The notes: generated by a model from the sequence alone, not told the origin. A stretch of DNA of 64,000 nucleotides from Xanthomonas sp. NCPPB 1128 (GCF_001043115.1 NZ_LFME01000014.1:1-64000), one strand, 5' to 3'. Shown: positions 8,889 through 19,233, numbered from the stretch's first letter. Numbers and translations: made by a program.

Positions 8889-9335
8889 ATGCCGTCCCGC
8901 CCCGCCCTGCCCGCTTCGCCCTGCCCGGTGGCGCGCAGCGTCGACCTGATCGGCGACCGCTGGTCGCTGCTGATCGTGCGCGATGCCTTCGATGGGGTGC
9001 GCCGCTTCGGCGACTTCCAGCGCAGCCTGGGCATGGCGCGCAACATCCTGGCCGACCGGCTGCGCAAGCTGGTCGAGGCCGGCATCCTGGAGACGCGCGA
9101 GGCGTCCGACGGCAGCGCCTACCGCGAGTACGCGCTGAGCGCCAAGGGCGAGGACCTGTTCGCGGTGGTGCTGGCGCTGCGGCAATGGGGCGAACGGCAT
9201 CTGTTCGACCACGGCGAGCGCCATTCGGTGCTGATCGACACGCGCAGTGGCAAGCCGGTCGCGCGCATGCAGCCGCGCGCCGCCGACGGCACGCGGCTGA
9301 GTCCGGCGGTCACCGAAGTGCGCAAGGTGCGCTGA
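8889..9335 (+). CDS. HxlR-family transcriptional regulator
   Basis: 148-residue winged-helix regulator with the HxlR pattern: CPVARSVDLIGDRWSLLIVRDA (residues 12-33), then the recognition helix region FGDFQRSLGMARNILADRLRKLVEAGIL. The C-terminal tail (RSGKPVARMQPRAADG) is an extension typical of HxlR relatives that control transporters or oxidoreductases. It is divergent from the MFS gene, which is its most likely target. The inducer is unknown; proteins of this group often sense aldehydes, quinones or thiol stress. Confidence 0.88.
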   Translation: MPSRPALPASPCPVARSVDLIGDRWSLLIVRDAFDGVRRFGDFQRSLGMARNILADRLRKLVEAGILETREASDGSAYREYALSAKGEDLFAVVLALRQWGERHLFDHGERHSVLIDTRSGKPVARMQPRAADGTRLSPAVTEVRKVR

Positions 9336-9352
9336 GCGGAGCGCTGTGCGCG

Positions 9353-9745
9353 CTAGGCGGCGCCCTCGGCGGCCTGTTCGGCCAGGATCGGCGCGGCCAG
9401 GGCGAAGGCATGGTTGGCCGCCGGCACACCGCAATAGATCGCCGCCTGCAGCAGCACTTCCTTGATCTCGTCGGCGCTGACGCCGTTGTTGCGCGCCGCG
9501 CGCACGTGCAGCTTGAACTCCTCGTCGTGGCCGCGCGCGACCATCATCGCCAGGGTCAGCAGCGAGCGCGTGTGCCGCGGCAGGCCCTCGCGGGTCCACA
9601 CCGTGCCCCAGGCGGTGCGGGTGATGAAGTCCTGGAACTCCTCGGTGAACGGCGTGCGCGCGGCCAGCGAGCGATCGACGTGGGCATCGCCGAGCACCGC
9701 ACGGCGCACCTGCAGGCCGGCAGCGTAGCGTTCGTTCTCGTCCAT
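9353..9745 (-). CDS. pcaC: 4-carboxymuconolactone decarboxylase PcaC
   Basis: 130-residue alpha-helical AhpD/CMD-fold enzyme. It decarboxylates gamma-carboxymuconolactone to beta-ketoadipate enol-lactone. The sequence is colinear with PcaC: GLQVRRAVLGDAHVDRSL at the N-terminus, FQDFITRTAWGTVWTREGL, then the core LLTLAMMVARGHDEEFKLHV (active-site Glu and His) and YCGVPAANHAF. It is the last gene of the operon, 39 bases after pcaD. It is a separate protein and not the PcaL fusion found in some bacteria. Confidence 0.95.
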   Translation of the reverse strand: MDENERYAAGLQVRRAVLGDAHVDRSLAARTPFTEEFQDFITRTAWGTVWTREGLPRHTRSLLTLAMMVARGHDEEFKLHVRAARNNGVSADEIKEVLLQAAIYCGVPAANHAFALAAPILAEQAAEGAA

Positions 9746-9784
9746 CGGGTCGACTCCTGAAACGTAGGGAAAAGGCAGGCGCGG

Positions 9785-10564
9785 CTACTGCAGCAGGAAG
9801 CGCAGCAGCGCGTCGTTGAAGGCGTGCGGCGACTCGACGTTGCACAGGTGGCGGCCATGCACCTCGGCATAGTCACCCTTCGCCACCTGCGCGGCGATGG
9901 CCTGCAACTCGGCCGACGGACACACCGGGTCGTCGTGCCCGGCCACGGCCAGCACCGGCACGCGGATCTCGCCCAGGCGCTCGCGGAAGTCGGCCTCGGC
10001 CAGCGCCTGGCAGCAGCCGATGTAGGCCTGCGCATCGGTGACGCGGAAACTGTCCAGGATCGCCTCGACGGCAGCCGGCTGCGCCTCGGCGAAGGCCGGG
10101 GTGAACCAGCGCGTGCGGGTGCCGTCGCACAGCGGTGCCAGGCCCTCGGCGCGCACCTGGTCGATGCGCGCCTGCCAGCTCTCGGCGCTGCCGATCCTGG
10201 CCGCAGTGGCGCACAGGGTGAGGCTGAGCAGGCGCTCGCCGGCATGCAGGCCCAGCCACTGCCCGGTCAGCCCGCCGATCGACAGACCGCAGAAATGGCT
10301 GCGCTCGATCGACAACGCATCCCAGAGCGCCAGCACGTCGCCGCCGAGATCGGCCATGGCGTACGGCGCCGGCGCGGCGGTGGAGGCGCCGTGGCCGCGG
10401 CGGTCGTAGCGCAGCACGCGGAAATGCGGCGACAGTGCGGCGATCTGCGCGTCCCACATGTGCAGGTCGGTGCCGAGCGAATTGCATAGGGTCAGCCACG
10501 GACGGCCTTCGCTGCCGTCGATGCGGTAATGCAGACGATGCGTGGGCAGGTCGAGGATCGGCAT
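9785..10564 (-). CDS. pcaD: 3-oxoadipate enol-lactonase PcaD
   Basis: 259-residue alpha/beta hydrolase that opens beta-ketoadipate enol-lactone to beta-ketoadipate. Visible features are the oxyanion region LTLCNSLGTDLHMWD, the nucleophile elbow GLSIG with Ser95, the acid region GHDDPVCP and a C-terminal His in VHGRHLCNVESPHAF. ATG at 10564 (MPILDLPTHRLHY) is preferred over an upstream GC-rich extension to 10606. It lies 111 bases after pcaB and 39 before pcaC. Confidence 0.94.
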   Translation of the reverse strand: MPILDLPTHRLHYRIDGSEGRPWLTLCNSLGTDLHMWDAQIAALSPHFRVLRYDRRGHGASTAAPAPYAMADLGGDVLALWDALSIERSHFCGLSIGGLTGQWLGLHAGERLLSLTLCATAARIGSAESWQARIDQVRAEGLAPLCDGTRTRWFTPAFAEAQPAAVEAILDSFRVTDAQAYIGCCQALAEADFRERLGEIRVPVLAVAGHDDPVCPSAELQAIAAQVAKGDYAEVHGRHLCNVESPHAFNDALLRFLLQ

Positions 10565-10675
10565 GGGCGGCGCTCGCTGAGAAGATGGAAGGGGCCATCG
10601 CGGCATGGACCGCGCGGCACCGGCAAGTCTAGAACGTGGCGCCGACGCTGCGGCAGACAGGTGCGGCGCGGCCGC

Positions 10676-12028
10676 TCACGCGCGCGCCTGCGCAGCGAGC
10701 ACGCGCTCGATCCACACCGTGGCCATGCCGCGCCAGCTGTCGCTGGCGAACAGCGCGTCCAGTTGCGTCGGCGCCAGCACCGCGGTCACCTGCGGGTCCT
10801 CGGCCAGCACCGCGCGCAGGTGTTGCTGCGCGGCCAGTGCGCGACGCACCGCCGTTTCCACCAGCGCGTGCGCGGCGGCCTTGCCCAGGTGGGTGGCCAG
10901 GGTCACCGCCACCGCCTCGGCGTAGAGCAGGCCGCCGTGGCTGTCCAGATGCGCGGCCATGCGCGCGCGGTCCAGTTCCAGGCCCTCGATCAGCACCCGC
11001 ACCTGGGCCAGGCTGCCGGCGCTCAGCCGCACCAGCTCCGGCAGGGTCTCCCATTCGGCATGCCAGCCGCCGACCGCGCGCTCGTGCTCCTGCGGCAACG
11101 CTGCGAACAGGGTCGCCAGCAGGCCCGGCGCACGCGTGGCTGCGGCGATCGCGACCACGCAGCCGACCGGATTGCGCTTGTGCGGCATCGCCGAGGAACC
11201 GCCCTTGCCCGCCGCCGCCGGTTCGAACGCCTCGGCCACTTCCGACTGCATCAGCAGGGCGACGTCGCGGCCGATCTTGCCCAGGCTGCCGGCCAGCAGC
11301 GCGAACGCCGCGCCGATCTCGCCGATGCGGTCGCGCGCCGCGTGCCAGGGCAGCGACGGCAGCGGCAGCCGCAGCTCCGCGGCCAGCGCCTCCGCCACCG
11401 CCAGGCCCTGCGACTGCAGCGCGGCCAGGGTGCCGGCGGCACCGCCGAACTGCAGCACCAGGGCATCCTTGCGCAGCGCCTGCAGGCGCCGGCGGCTGCG
11501 CTGCAGCGCGTCCAGCCAGCCGGCGGCCTTCAGCCCGAAGGTCACCGGCACCGCCTGCTGCAACAGGGTGCGCCCGGGCAGGCCGGTGTCGCGCTCGCGC
11601 TGCGCCAGCGCCGCCAGCGCCGCGCACAGGGCGTCCAGTTGCGCTTCCACGTGGTCGAGCGCGGCGCGCAGCTGCAGCACTGCGCCGCTGTCGATGATGT
11701 CCTGGCTGGTCGCGCCCCAGTGCACCCAGCGCGCGGCGTCTTCATCGGCGGCGGCGACCTGGGCGGTGAGCGCCTTGACCAGCGGGATCGCCGGATTGCC
11801 GGCCAGCGCGGTGGCGGCACCGAGCGTGGGCAGGTCGTAACGCGCCGCGTCGCACGCGGACACGATCGGCGCCACGGCGCTGGCCGGGATCACCCCGCAG
11901 CGCGCCTGCGCGCGTGCCAGTGCCGCTTCCACGTCGAGCATGGCCTGCAGGCGGGCGCGATCGTCGAAGGCTGCATCGACGGCCGGATCGCCGAACAGCG
12001 GACGCAACAGGGACTCGGACACGCTCAT
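10676..12028 (-). CDS. pcaB: 3-carboxy-cis,cis-muconate cycloisomerase PcaB
   Basis: 450-residue member of the fumarase/aspartase superfamily. It converts 3-carboxymuconate to 4-carboxymuconolactone. Hallmarks are RWVHWGATSQDIIDSG at about residues 94-109 and the mobile-loop signature GGSSAMPHKRNP at about residues 270-281. The start at ATG 12028 (MSVSESLLRPLFGD) matches the family. A longer upstream frame overlaps pcaG and is not coding. It sits 67 bases after pcaG within the operon. Confidence 0.95.
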   Translation of the reverse strand: MSVSESLLRPLFGDPAVDAAFDDRARLQAMLDVEAALARAQARCGVIPASAVAPIVSACDAARYDLPTLGAATALAGNPAIPLVKALTAQVAAADEDAARWVHWGATSQDIIDSGAVLQLRAALDHVEAQLDALCAALAALAQRERDTGLPGRTLLQQAVPVTFGLKAAGWLDALQRSRRRLQALRKDALVLQFGGAAGTLAALQSQGLAVAEALAAELRLPLPSLPWHAARDRIGEIGAAFALLAGSLGKIGRDVALLMQSEVAEAFEPAAAGKGGSSAMPHKRNPVGCVVAIAAATRAPGLLATLFAALPQEHERAVGGWHAEWETLPELVRLSAGSLAQVRVLIEGLELDRARMAAHLDSHGGLLYAEAVAVTLATHLGKAAAHALVETAVRRALAAQQHLRAVLAEDPQVTAVLAPTQLDALFASDSWRGMATVWIERVLAAQARA

Positions 12029-12095
12029 CGGTTCGTACGTGGTGGAGAGGTCAAGCAGGGTAACCGCTGCGGCCTGTGCAGGATGTCTGTCGCAC

Positions 12096-12653
12096 TCAAT
12101 AGCGGAAGAACACGGTCTCGTGCTCGCCCTGCATGCGCACGTCCCACTGGTAGCGGTTGGGCGCCAGCGGTTGCGCAACCAGGGTGGCGCGGCGCTCGGC
12201 CGGCACCTGCGCCAGGATCGCATCGCTGTCCAGGTGGTCGTCGCCGAAGTACAGCCGCGTCGGCGCGGCGCGCAGCAGGCCGCGCATGAACACCAGCACC
12301 ACCAGGTGCGGCGCCTGCAGACCCTTGGGCCCGGCAACTCGGCCGGGCTTGACCGTGCGGAAGGCGAAGCGGCCCTGTGCGTCGGTCGGTACCCGGCCCC
12401 AACCGTGGAAGGCGGGATCGTGCTCGCCGCGGCGCGGATCGGCGGCATGGTCGTAGATGCCGGCGGCATCGGCCTGCCAGATCTCCAGCAGCGCATCGCC
12501 GACCGGCACGCCATTGCCGTCGAACACGCTGCCGGCGATCTCCACGTGGGTGCCCTGCGCCTGTGGCGGCGCGATCTCGGTGCGGTACAGCGGTTCCAGC
12601 CCGATCCGGTAATAGGGGCCGACCGTCTGCGACGGGGTTGCCTGGAAACTCAT
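12096..12653 (-). CDS. pcaG: protocatechuate 3,4-dioxygenase alpha subunit PcaG
   Basis: 185-residue intradiol dioxygenase alpha chain. Together with PcaH it cleaves protocatechuate between its hydroxyls to 3-carboxymuconate. The sequence starts MSFQATPSQTVGPYYRIGL, a PcaG hallmark. It keeps the beta-sandwich core (GSVFDGNGVPVGDALLEIWQ) but lacks the iron-ligand set, which the beta chain supplies. The gap to pcaH is only four bases, consistent with equimolar synthesis of the two subunits. Confidence 0.95.
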   Translation of the reverse strand: MSFQATPSQTVGPYYRIGLEPLYRTEIAPPQAQGTHVEIAGSVFDGNGVPVGDALLEIWQADAAGIYDHAADPRRGEHDPAFHGWGRVPTDAQGRFAFRTVKPGRVAGPKGLQAPHLVVLVFMRGLLRAAPTRLYFGDDHLDSDAILAQVPAERRATLVAQPLAPNRYQWDVRMQGEHETVFFRY

Positions 12654-12657
12654 CGCC

Positions 12658-13377
12658 TCACTCCCAAGGGGTCTGCTTGCGTCCGCGCAGGACGATGTCG
12701 AACCGGTAGCCCAGCGCGAACTCGTTGGCGGTGGTCTCCCAGTCGAACGCGGAGACCATGCGCTCGCGCGCCTTCGGGTCCTCGACGCAGTTGAAGATCG
12801 GGTCGAACGCCAGCAACGGATCGCCGGGGAAATACATCTGCGTGACCAGGCGCTGGCCGATGCCGTCGCCGTGCAGCGAGAAGTGGATGTGCGCCGGGCG
12901 CCAGGCGTTGTAGTGGTTGCGCCACGGATACGCGCCGGGCTTGATGGTGGTGAAGCGGTAGCGGCCGTGGTCGTCGGTCAGCACCTGGCCGGTGCCGGTG
13001 AAGTTGGGATCCAGCGGCGCGTCGTGCTGGTCGCCGGCATGCAGGTAGCGGCCGGCGGCGTTGCACTGCCACACCTCGACCACACTGTTGCGCACCGGCT
13101 TGCCGTTCTCGTCGAGCAGGCGCCCGCTGACGATGATGCGCTCGCCCAGCGGCGCGCCGGGGAAGCCGGCGGTGAGATCGGCGGCATGTTCGCCCAGGGT
13201 GGTGCGGTCCAGGGTCGGGCCGGTGGCCTCGGACAGGGTCAGCGGGATCGCGATCGGATCGCGGGTCGGGCCGCGCGCGCCGGTGGAGGCGTAGGGCGGA
13301 TGCAGAAAGGCCGGTTGCGTGCCCGGGTAGGGGCGGCGATAGCCGAGCAGGGGATCGATGGGGGTGTCGTCGCGCAT
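12658..13377 (-). CDS. pcaH: protocatechuate 3,4-dioxygenase beta subunit PcaH
   Basis: 239-residue catalytic chain binding non-haem Fe(III). Candidate ligands are Tyr111 (AAGRYLHAGD), Tyr150 (KPGAYPWRNHYNAW), and His163 and His165 (PAHIHFSLHG), the canonical two-Tyr two-His set. The start at ATG 13377 (MRDDTPIDPLLGYRRP) removes an unrelated upstream extension. It follows pcaF by 86 bases, so the dioxygenase genes may have their own ribosome loading or an internal promoter. Reaction: protocatechuate plus O2 to 3-carboxy-cis,cis-muconate. Confidence 0.95.
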   Translation of the reverse strand: MRDDTPIDPLLGYRRPYPGTQPAFLHPPYASTGARGPTRDPIAIPLTLSEATGPTLDRTTLGEHAADLTAGFPGAPLGERIIVSGRLLDENGKPVRNSVVEVWQCNAAGRYLHAGDQHDAPLDPNFTGTGQVLTDDHGRYRFTTIKPGAYPWRNHYNAWRPAHIHFSLHGDGIGQRLVTQMYFPGDPLLAFDPIFNCVEDPKARERMVSAFDWETTANEFALGYRFDIVLRGRKQTPWE

Positions 13378-13463
13378 CGTGCGGTCTCGCTGGCTCCGCG
13401 CGGAGCCGGTTGGCTGGAAGGATGATGCAGGCGTGCGGGGCGCAGCGTCGATGGGGCGAGCGG

Positions 13464-14668
<1,205 letters not shown>

Positions 14669-14672
<4 letters not shown>

Positions 14673-15340
14673 GCCGCCTCCGTGGAATCGGCCAGGGTCA
14701 GCGCCAGCCCGGTGGCCTGGCGCAGGTCGTCCAGGCTCACGCCCTCGACCAATTCGAGCACGCGCGCGCCGTCCGGCCCGAGCGCGAACACGCCCAGGTC
14801 GGTATACACCCGCGACACGCAGCGCAGCCCGGTCAGCGGATAGCTGCACGCGGTGACCAGCTTGGGTTCGCCGTGCTTGGTCAGCAGTTCCATCATCACG
14901 TAGACCTGCTTGGCGCCGATCGCCAGATCCATCGCGCCGCCGACCGCGGGCATGGCATCGGCCGCGCCGGTACTCCAGTTGGCCAGGTCGCCGTGCACCG
15001 ACACCTGGAACGCGCCGAGCACGCACACGTCCAGGCGCCCGCTGCGCATCATCGCGAACGAGTCGGCGTGGTGGAAATAGCAGCCGCCGGTCAGCAATGT
15101 CACCGGCTGCTTGCCGGCGTTGATCAGGTCCAGATCCTCCTGCCCCGGCGGCGGCGCCGGCCCCATGCCGAGCAGACCGTTCTCGCTGTGCAGGAAGATC
15201 TCCTTGTCCGCCGGCAGGAAGTTGGCCACCGCGGTCGGCAGGCCGATGCCCAGGTTGACGTAGGCGCCCTCGGGGATGTCGCGCGCCACCCGTGCGGCCA
15301 GCGCGTTGCGGTCGATGCCGCGCCCGTTCAATGCGTGCAT
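14669..15340 (-). CDS. pcaJ: 3-oxoadipate CoA-transferase subunit B PcaJ
   Basis: 223-residue beta subunit of the class I CoA-transferase. The catalytic Glu lies in the motif [11 protein letters not shown], and the N-terminal [16 protein letters not shown] is typical. It moves CoA from succinyl-CoA to beta-ketoadipate. The gene overlaps pcaI by 13 bases and pcaF by four, a tightly coupled trio. Confidence 0.95.
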
Positions 15341-16017
15341 GCGTCCTCCTGCGTGGCGCTCACCGCCACCAGCCGTTGCACGAAGATGCCCGGGGTCACC
15401 ACCGCTTCCGGATCCAGTGCGCCGAGTTCCACCACCTGCTCCACCTGCACGATCGCGCAGGTCGCCGCCATCGCCATCAGCGGGCCGAAGTTGCGCGCGG
15501 TCTTGCGGTACACCAGGTTACCCCAGCGGTCGCCGTGGTGCGCCTTGATCAGCGCGAAGTCGGCGCGGATCGGATACTCCAGCACGTAGTGGCGGCCGTC
15601 GATCTCGCGGGTCTCCTTGCCGGCGGCCAGCTCGGTGCCGTAGCCGGTGGGAGTGAAGATCGCGCCCAGGCCGTTGCCGGCGGCATGGATGCGCGCGGCC
15701 AGGTTGCCTTGCGGCACCAGTTCCAGTTCCAGCTGGCCGGCGCGGTAGGCCGCGTCGAAGTGCTGCGAGTCGCTCTGCCGTGGGAACGAGCACACGATCT
15801 TGCGCACGCGCTTGTGCTTGATCAGCGCGGCCAGCCCGGTCTCGCCGTTGCCGGCGTTGTTGTTGACGATGGTCAGCTCGCGCGCACCCTGCGCGATCAG
15901 CGCATCGATCAGCGCATCGGGCATGCCCGCGGTACCGAAGCCGCCGATCATCACCGTGGCGCCATCGTGGATGTCGGCCACTGCGGCGGCGCACGACGGC
16001 AAAGTCTTGTCGATCAT
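15328..16017 (-). CDS. pcaI: 3-oxoadipate CoA-transferase subunit A PcaI
   Basis: 229-residue alpha subunit. It shows the CoA-transferase glycine-rich motif [20 protein letters not shown] and [11 protein letters not shown]. It is the first gene of the pcaIJFHGBDC operon. The upstream spacer to the divergent vanA carries two 15-bp palindromes like known PcaR sites, so this is probably where the whole operon is activated. Substrate specificity for 3-oxoadipate over acetoacetate is inferred from context. Confidence 0.94.
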   Translation of the reverse strand: MIDKTLPSCAAAVADIHDGATVMIGGFGTAGMPDALIDALIAQGARELTIVNNNAGNGETGLAALIKHKRVRKIVCSFPRQSDSQHFDAAYRAGQLELELVPQGNLAARIHAAGNGLGAIFTPTGYGTELAAGKETREIDGRHYVLEYPIRADFALIKAHHGDRWGNLVYRKTARNFGPLMAMAATCAIVQVEQVVELGALDPEAVVTPGIFVQRLVAVSATQEDACTH

Positions 16018-16147
16018 CGGCGCCGCTCCGCCGTCGCCGGCCGGGGGCGCAGCGCACGGCGGCGCAGGCGCATTACGGGGTCTGCCACGACATCCTCCTC
16101 CAGGTCGCTCCGGGAGGCCACGTTAGGCCCGCTCCGGCGGGCGGTCA

Positions 16148-16182
16148 ATCCGATTATCGGATGCATAGTTCGATAAACGAAC
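16148..16182 (-). promoter_or_regulatory. tandem PcaR-type operators upstream of pcaI
   Basis: A perfect palindrome ATCCGATTATCGGAT (16148-16162) and a near-perfect one GTTCGATAAACGAAC (16168-16182) are centred 20 bases apart, about two helical turns. The second is close to the 15-bp PcaR box reported for Pseudomonas putida pcaIJ (GTTCGATAATCGCAC, from memory). They lie 131-165 bases before the pcaI start. Confidence 0.72.
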
Positions 16183-16220
16183 AATTTAACGATACGGCAA
16201 CGGTGCACCGGACCTGCCCC

Positions 16221-16330
16221 GTTGTATACATTCGACCATCGCCAAGCATCGGGCGATGGCGCAATTGCACCGCTATGTCGTTGCGCGCCGCAACACGCAA
16301 GGATCTTCCCCCAGCCTGTTGTATACACAA
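16221..16330 (+). promoter_or_regulatory. twin TTGTATACA palindromes before vanA, candidate VanR operators
   Basis: Two copies of the palindromic core TGTATACA (16223-16230 and 16320-16327) flank the vanA promoter region. The downstream one ends 17 bases before the vanA ATG. Such cores are typical for GntR/FCD repressors, and the adjacent GntR gene is the obvious candidate. The 97-base offset would allow looping. The assignment is inference. Confidence 0.6.
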
Positions 16331-16344
16331 TCGAGGTCGCCGCC

Positions 16345-17421
16345 ATGCAGTCGTCCGCTCCGGCATTTCCGCTCAATGCCTGGTACGCCATCGCCTGGGA
16401 TCACGAGGTCAAGCACGCGCTGCTGCCGCGCAAGGTGTGCAACCTGGACATCGTGCTGTACCGCACCAGCAACGGCCGCGTCGCCGCGCTCGAGGACGCC
16501 TGCTGGCACCGCCTGGTGCCGCTGTCGATGGGCCGGCTGCGCGGCGACGACGTGGTCTGCGGCTACCACGGCCTGGTCTACGACGCGAACGGGCGCTGCG
16601 TGCACATGCCCTCGCAGGACACGATCAATCCGTCCGCCTGCGTGCGCCGCTTTCCCACCGTGGAGCGGCACCGCTACGTCTGGGTGTGGCCGGGCGACGC
16701 GGCGCTGGCCGATCCGGCGCTGGTGCCGGACCTGCACTGGAACGACGACCCGGCCTGGGCCGGCGACGGCCGCACCATCCACGTCAAGTGCGACTACCGG
16801 CTGGTGCTGGACAATCTGATGGACCTGACCCACGAGACCTTCGTGCACGGCTCCAGCATCGGCCAGGACGAGGTCGCCGAGGCGCCGTTCGACGTGGTCC
16901 ACGGCGAGCGCAGCACGGTGGTCTCGCGCTGGATGCTCGATATCGACCCGCCGCCGTTCTGGGCCTGGCAGATCGAGCACGCGCACGGCTACCGCGGCAA
17001 GGTCGACCGCTGGCAGATCATCCGCTTCGAAGCGCCGTGCACCATCGCCATCGATGTCGGCGTGGCGGTGGCCGGCAGCGGCGCGCCGCAGGGTGACCGC
17101 TCGCGCGGGGTCAACGGCTACGTGCTCAACACCATCACCCCGGAAACCGACCGTACCTGCCATTACTTCTGGGCGTTCGCGCGCAACCATTCGCTGCACG
17201 AACAGTCGATCACCACGCGCCTGCGCGATGGCGTCAGCGGCGTGTTCGGCGAGGACGAGCTGATCCTGGAAGCGCAGCAGCGCGCCATCGATGCGCATCC
17301 GGACCACGTGTTCTACAACCTCAACGTCGATGCCGGCGGCATGTGGGCGCGGCGCCTGATCGAGCGCATGGTCGCGGCCGAACAGCGCAGCCAGGACCTG
17401 CAACTGCGCATGGTCGGATGA
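16345..17421 (+). CDS. vanA: vanillate O-demethylase oxygenase subunit VanA
   Basis: 358-residue Rieske non-haem iron oxygenase. It demethylates vanillate to protocatechuate with electrons from VanB. The Rieske cluster ligands are Cys53/His55 (CWHRLVPLS) and Cys72/His75 (CGYHGLVYD). The mononuclear iron region DNLMDLTHETFVHGSS is clear. The start at ATG 16345 (MQSSAPAFPLNAWYAIAW) excludes an upstream frame that crosses the operator. It is followed by vanR and vanB on the same strand. Confidence 0.95.
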   Translation: MQSSAPAFPLNAWYAIAWDHEVKHALLPRKVCNLDIVLYRTSNGRVAALEDACWHRLVPLSMGRLRGDDVVCGYHGLVYDANGRCVHMPSQDTINPSACVRRFPTVERHRYVWVWPGDAALADPALVPDLHWNDDPAWAGDGRTIHVKCDYRLVLDNLMDLTHETFVHGSSIGQDEVAEAPFDVVHGERSTVVSRWMLDIDPPPFWAWQIEHAHGYRGKVDRWQIIRFEAPCTIAIDVGVAVAGSGAPQGDRSRGVNGYVLNTITPETDRTCHYFWAFARNHSLHEQSITTRLRDGVSGVFGEDELILEAQQRAIDAHPDHVFYNLNVDAGGMWARRLIERMVAAEQRSQDLQLRMVG

Positions 17422-17450
17422 ATCGCCGACAGATCCCGGGAGCCACTGCC

Positions 17451-18200
17451 ATGTCCGCCGCGCACCCGTTCCGCTCCAGTGCCGCCCAGACCACCCGCGC
17501 CCTGCTGGAATTGCGCGAGTTGATCCTGGCCGGCGAACTGACCGCCGGCGAACGCCTGTCCGAGGTCGCCTTGGTGGAACGCCTGGGCGTCTCGCGCACG
17601 CCGGTGCGCGCCGCCCTGCAGCGACTGGCCGAGGAAGGCCTGGTGCAGCCGCTGCGGGGCGGTGGCTATGCGGTGCAGGCATTCGACGAGGCCGACGTGG
17701 ACGACGCCATCGAACTGCGCGGCACCCTGGAAGGCCTGGCCGCGCGTCGCGCCGCCGAACGTGGTGCCGACCCGGCACTGTTGGCGCGGGCACAGGCGCT
17801 GCTGGCGCAGATCGACGCGGTGCTGACGACGCGGCCGCTGAGCGAAGAGGCCTTTGCTCGCTATGTCGACTGCAACGCGCAGTTGCACGCCTTGCTGTTC
17901 GAGATGGCCGGCAGCGCGCTGCTGTCACGCGAGTTCGCGCGGGTCGCGCAGTTGCCGTTCGCCTCGCCCAGCAGCTTCGTGCTCGAACGCGGCCAGGCCG
18001 CCACCGTGCTGTCGATTGCGCAGGACCAGCACCGCCAGGTGCTGGACGCGATCGCGCGCCGCGAAGGCGCGCGCGCCGAAGCGCTGATGCGCGAACACGC
18101 GCGGCTGGCGCAGCGCAACGCCCATCATGCCTTGCACGACCAGAACGCGCTGGGCCAGATCCCCGGCAGCCGCCTGCTGCGGCGCCGCCCACCCGCCTGA
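17451..18200 (+). CDS. vanR: GntR/FCD-family regulator, VanR-like
   Basis: 249 residues. The N-terminal GntR winged helix covers roughly residues 12-75 (ELRELILAGELTAGERLSE, LVERLGVSRTPVRAALQRLAEEGLV). The FCD ligand domain follows (ELRGTLEGLAARRAAERG, QLHALLFEMAGS, DQHRQVLDAIARREGARAE). It lies between vanA and vanB, so it is probably an autoregulated repressor relieved by vanillate, as known VanR proteins of this class are. The TGTATACA palindromes upstream of vanA are its likely sites. Confidence 0.88.
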   Translation: MSAAHPFRSSAAQTTRALLELRELILAGELTAGERLSEVALVERLGVSRTPVRAALQRLAEEGLVQPLRGGGYAVQAFDEADVDDAIELRGTLEGLAARRAAERGADPALLARAQALLAQIDAVLTTRPLSEEAFARYVDCNAQLHALLFEMAGSALLSREFARVAQLPFASPSSFVLERGQAATVLSIAQDQHRQVLDAIARREGARAEALMREHARLAQRNAHHALHDQNALGQIPGSRLLRRRPPA

Positions 18201-18249
18201 TCGCGTCCCACGCCGTACCCGCTCCCCCTCCCGCCTGCCGGACCCCGCC

Positions 18250-19233
18250 ATGCGCAAAGACACCCAGTGGACCACCGCCCGCGTCGTCGCCGTCGCCACG
18301 CCGTGCCAGGACGTGCGCGAGATCGTGCTCGATCCCGGCCGCGCCAGCCGCCCCTTCAGCGTCGGCAGCCACCTCGACGTGCGCGTGCGCATCGGCGACG
18401 CCTCGCACGAGCGCTCCTACTCGCTGGTCGGCGAGCCCGCGGCCGATGGCCACTACCGCATCGCGGTGCGCGCGGTGCCCGACAGCCGCGGCGGCTCGCG
18501 CGCGATGTGGGCGCTGGTGCCGGATGACCAACTGGACATTTCCTCGCCCAACAATCACTTCGCGCTGGACGAGACCGCCGAGCACATCGTGCTGGTGGCC
18601 GGCGGCATCGGCATCACCCCGATCCTGGGCATGGCGCAACGACTGGCGCGCGGGCGTATCCCCTTCCAGCTGCTCTACGCCGGCCGCAGCCGCGCCAGCA
18701 TGGCGTATCTGGAGCATCTGCAGGATCTGCTCGGCAAGCGTCTGCAGCTGTTCTGCCCGGAACATCTCGGCCAGCTCGAATTGGCCGCGCAGATCGCGCA
18801 GTGGCCCAAAAGCGCCGACGTCTACGCCTGCGGTCCGCTGCCGCTGCTGGACGAACTGCGGCAACGCTGGCGCGACGACGGCCGTGCTCGCGCGCGCCTG
18901 CACTTCGAGACGTTCGGCAACAGCGGCAATGCGCCGGCGCAACCGTTCGTGGTACAGGTGCCGGCGCTGGGCAAGACCGTCCAGGTCGCCGAGAACGAAT
19001 CGCTGCTGGATGCGCTGAGCGCGGCCGGCGTGGAGGTCATGGCCGATTGCCGCCGCGGCGAATGCGGCCTGTGCGTGGTCGAGGTGCTGGAAGCCGCCGC
19101 ACCGCTGGACCATCGCGACGTGTTCCTCAGCGACGAGCAGCGTCACAGCAACCGCAAGCTGTGCGCCTGCGTCTCGCGCGCGCTCGGCGGCAGCCTCAGC
19201 ATCGACACCGGCTACCGCGCCGACGCGTTCTGA
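18250..19233 (+). CDS. vanB: vanillate O-demethylase reductase subunit VanB
   Basis: 327-residue class IA reductase. Domain order is FMN-binding barrel (HERSYSLVGEPAADGHYRIA), NADH domain (VLVAGGIGITPILGMAQRL, VYACGP) and a C-terminal plant-type [2Fe-2S] ferredoxin. The cluster motif is Cys267-x4-Cys272-x2-Cys275 with a distal Cys in KLCACVS. It transfers electrons from NADH to the VanA Rieske centre. It is transcribed with vanA and vanR; a strong hairpin at 19262 ends the unit. Confidence 0.94.
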   Translation: MRKDTQWTTARVVAVATPCQDVREIVLDPGRASRPFSVGSHLDVRVRIGDASHERSYSLVGEPAADGHYRIAVRAVPDSRGGSRAMWALVPDDQLDISSPNNHFALDETAEHIVLVAGGIGITPILGMAQRLARGRIPFQLLYAGRSRASMAYLEHLQDLLGKRLQLFCPEHLGQLELAAQIAQWPKSADVYACGPLPLLDELRQRWRDDGRARARLHFETFGNSGNAPAQPFVVQVPALGKTVQVAENESLLDALSAAGVEVMADCRRGECGLCVVEVLEAAAPLDHRDVFLSDEQRHSNRKLCACVSRALGGSLSIDTGYRADAF

